From a virus, in IMG/VR virus record IMGVR_UViG_3300009370_000166, positions 1 through 23,839 of that record: DNA of 23,839 bases. One strand, 5' to 3'. Below the pieces are notes generated by a model, which made no database searches, was not told where the DNA came from, and saw only the letters and a program-made list of their open reading frames with translations. Shown in pieces: positions 22,801 through 23,839 of the stretch (position 1 is its first letter; each line of letters opens with the position of its first letter). The translations under genes were made by a program, and so were the position numbers.

Positions 22801-22811
22801 TATAAATATAA
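22801..22811. promoter_or_regulatory. Recurring intergenic motif TATAAATATAA / TTATATTTATA, copy 3
   Basis: This copy lies in the 58-base gap between the fibre-like gene and the 22433-22768 gene, 32 bases before the latter's ATG. It is identical to copies 1 and 2. Confidence 0.35.
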
Positions 22812-22826
22812 AGTATTTTACCTTTA

Positions 22827-23837
22827 CTACTCATTCTTTTCTACCTTTTCAAGTCTTTTATTTAATTCAATAACATATAAAGATAACTCCTCAATCTTTT
22901 CTAACAACAACATATCCCTATCACCCACACTCAAAGTTTTCCATTTCTTCATATCATCCATATCAGGAACATTTGGTAAATGTTTTGATTCAGATACAAA
23001 GATTTCCAATTCAGAAATTGATTTTAATTCATAATCAGGTTCAAATACATAATCAGGTACATTTAGCTTTGTTCCACCATCATAAAATCCATCTTGAGCA
23101 TCAACTCTTCCAAATGAACCAGTAGATGTCAATGAACCACTAAGATTACCACCATTAGAAAAAATAGCTTTACCAGAAGTTGCGCTACTAAAAGTTATAG
23201 TAGCCAAATCAACTGAATCCGCTTTAATACTAGTTGGTATCATAACTTCATCATCATCACCATATACAGTAACATTTGGGTATTTACTATTCAATGAATG
23301 TGTTATTGCCCAATTTGTAGAATCTCCTGCCTGAGTATGTATATGTGCGCCATCTGTAGAAACTCTCGTAACAGTACCTGTTGTTCCTCCTGAATTTATT
23401 ACCGCATAACCAGAAGTTGCCGAAGAAAATCCTATTGTGGTTTGATTAGTATCATCAGCAGTTATATCAGTTGGAATAATTACTTGATCACTATCATCAT
23501 AAACAGTTATAGCATTATATTTAGTTCCTAATGAATGAGTTATTGCCCAACTTGTAGAATCTCCAGCTTGAGTAAACATATAACTACCACTATTTGTTCC
23601 ACTTCCACCTCCTCCACCACCAGATGATGCAAATGTTACAGAATCACCACCAGCACTTGTGGTAAGTGTCATATTTGAACCAGCAACTAATGTTAATGTA
23701 TCGGTAGCAGAATCAGCAACTACATCGGATTGACCAGAAACAGATATTGTTTCAAATGCTTTTTGAGCACCACCACCTGAACCACCCCCACCTCCTGCGG
23801 CGAGTGAAGCAGATGTGAAGTTACCACCACCAACCAT
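22827..23837 (-). CDS. Fibre-like protein, possibly truncated at its 5' end
   Basis: An ATG at 23837 opens a 336-residue frame, but only two bases lie beyond it, so the true start may be outside the window. Gly-rich stretches (14-23, 73-80) separate beta-rich parts. Two similar units of about 64 residues follow (88-151 and 167-230), each with QAGDSTxWAITHSL, a VTVY/VYDD strand, IPTxI and FSSATSG. The C-terminal part (251-336) has PDYVFEPDYELKSISELEIF, KHLPNVPD and a coiled MLLLEKIEELSLYVIELNK helix. That ending is common in fibre proteins linked with Bacteroidetes and their phages and may trimerise or act as a cleavable chaperone. A tail-fibre or virion-surface role is likely. Confidence 0.8.
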   Translation of the reverse strand: MVGGGNFTSASLAAGGGGGSGGGAQKAFETISVSGQSDVVADSATDTLTLVAGSNMTLTTSAGGDSVTFASSGGGGGGSGTNSGSYMFTQAGDSTSWAITHSLGTKYNAITVYDDSDQVIIPTDITADDTNQTTIGFSSATSGYAVINSGGTTGTVTRVSTDGAHIHTQAGDSTNWAITHSLNSKYPNVTVYGDDDEVMIPTSIKADSVDLATITFSSATSGKAIFSNGGNLSGSLTSTGSFGRVDAQDGFYDGGTKLNVPDYVFEPDYELKSISELEIFVSESKHLPNVPDMDDMKKWKTLSVGDRDMLLLEKIEELSLYVIELNKRLEKVEKNE

Positions 23838-23839
23838 AA

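Noticed and set aside
1-23839. tRNA genes, integrase or attachment sites
   Set aside because: All gaps are below about 70 bases, and none shows a cloverleaf or a recombinase gene, so there is no sign of lysogeny or of phage tRNAs in this window.

Overview
The window looks like part of a lytic, marine-type, T4-related (myovirus-like) phage genome. It is strongly AT-rich (roughly 30% G+C by eye) and tightly packed. Every gene I accept lies on the minus strand. Neighbouring genes often overlap by 1-8 bases (TAATG or ATGA junctions), and no gap exceeds about 70 bases. There are no tRNA genes, CRISPR arrays, insertion sequences or integrase. The clearest family assignments are the T4-type large terminase (gp17-like), portal (gp20-like) and prohead protease (gp21-like). 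The host cannot be fixed from the sequence. The AT-richness and the set of 2-oxoglutarate oxygenases fit marine T4-like phages, and the C-terminus of the right-hand fibre protein resembles fibre ends I associate with Bacteroidetes and their phages.

In transcription order (right to left): (1) 23837-21650, a fibre-like protein (possibly cut at its 5' end) and two unrecognised proteins. (2) 21646-17978, four successive Fe(II)/2-oxoglutarate oxygenase-like genes and a GT9-like glycosyltransferase, overlapping or nearly touching. (3) 17934-14708, a large protein built as two kelch-like beta-propellers, a GH108 endolysin and a 61-residue protein. (4) 14650-10125, a Nudix hydrolase coupled to a 1366-residue multidomain protein with a P-loop kinase, small modules, a cytidylyltransferase-like domain and an ATP-dependent ligase-like domain. 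(5) 10128-4312, the head packaging and assembly block: zinc-ribbon protein, terminase, portal, three uncharacterised proteins and the prohead protease. (6) 4310-2850, a second modular protein. (7) 2847-2099, two membrane proteins, one a 3TM-type holin. (8) 2099-61, six small proteins, most starting with a MIKLKELLKE-like decapeptide, followed by the start of a further gene cut by the left edge.

The most interesting pattern is a proposed capsid-targeted cargo system. Several small proteins carry N-termini resembling the T4 capsid-targeting and gp21-cleavage peptides, with Glu at position 10 exactly as in T4 internal proteins and gp24. Two larger proteins carry recurring (S)(V/I)NE tetrapeptides at apparent module boundaries. 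The same tetrapeptide type occurs twice in the prohead protease. I infer that the phage makes 'head polyproteins' packed into the prohead and cut by the protease into several small cargo proteins, including kinase, nucleotidyltransferase and ligase modules that could act on RNA or nucleotides immediately after injection. The motifs and module layout are seen directly. The T4 parallel is established knowledge. The packaging and injection role is inference.
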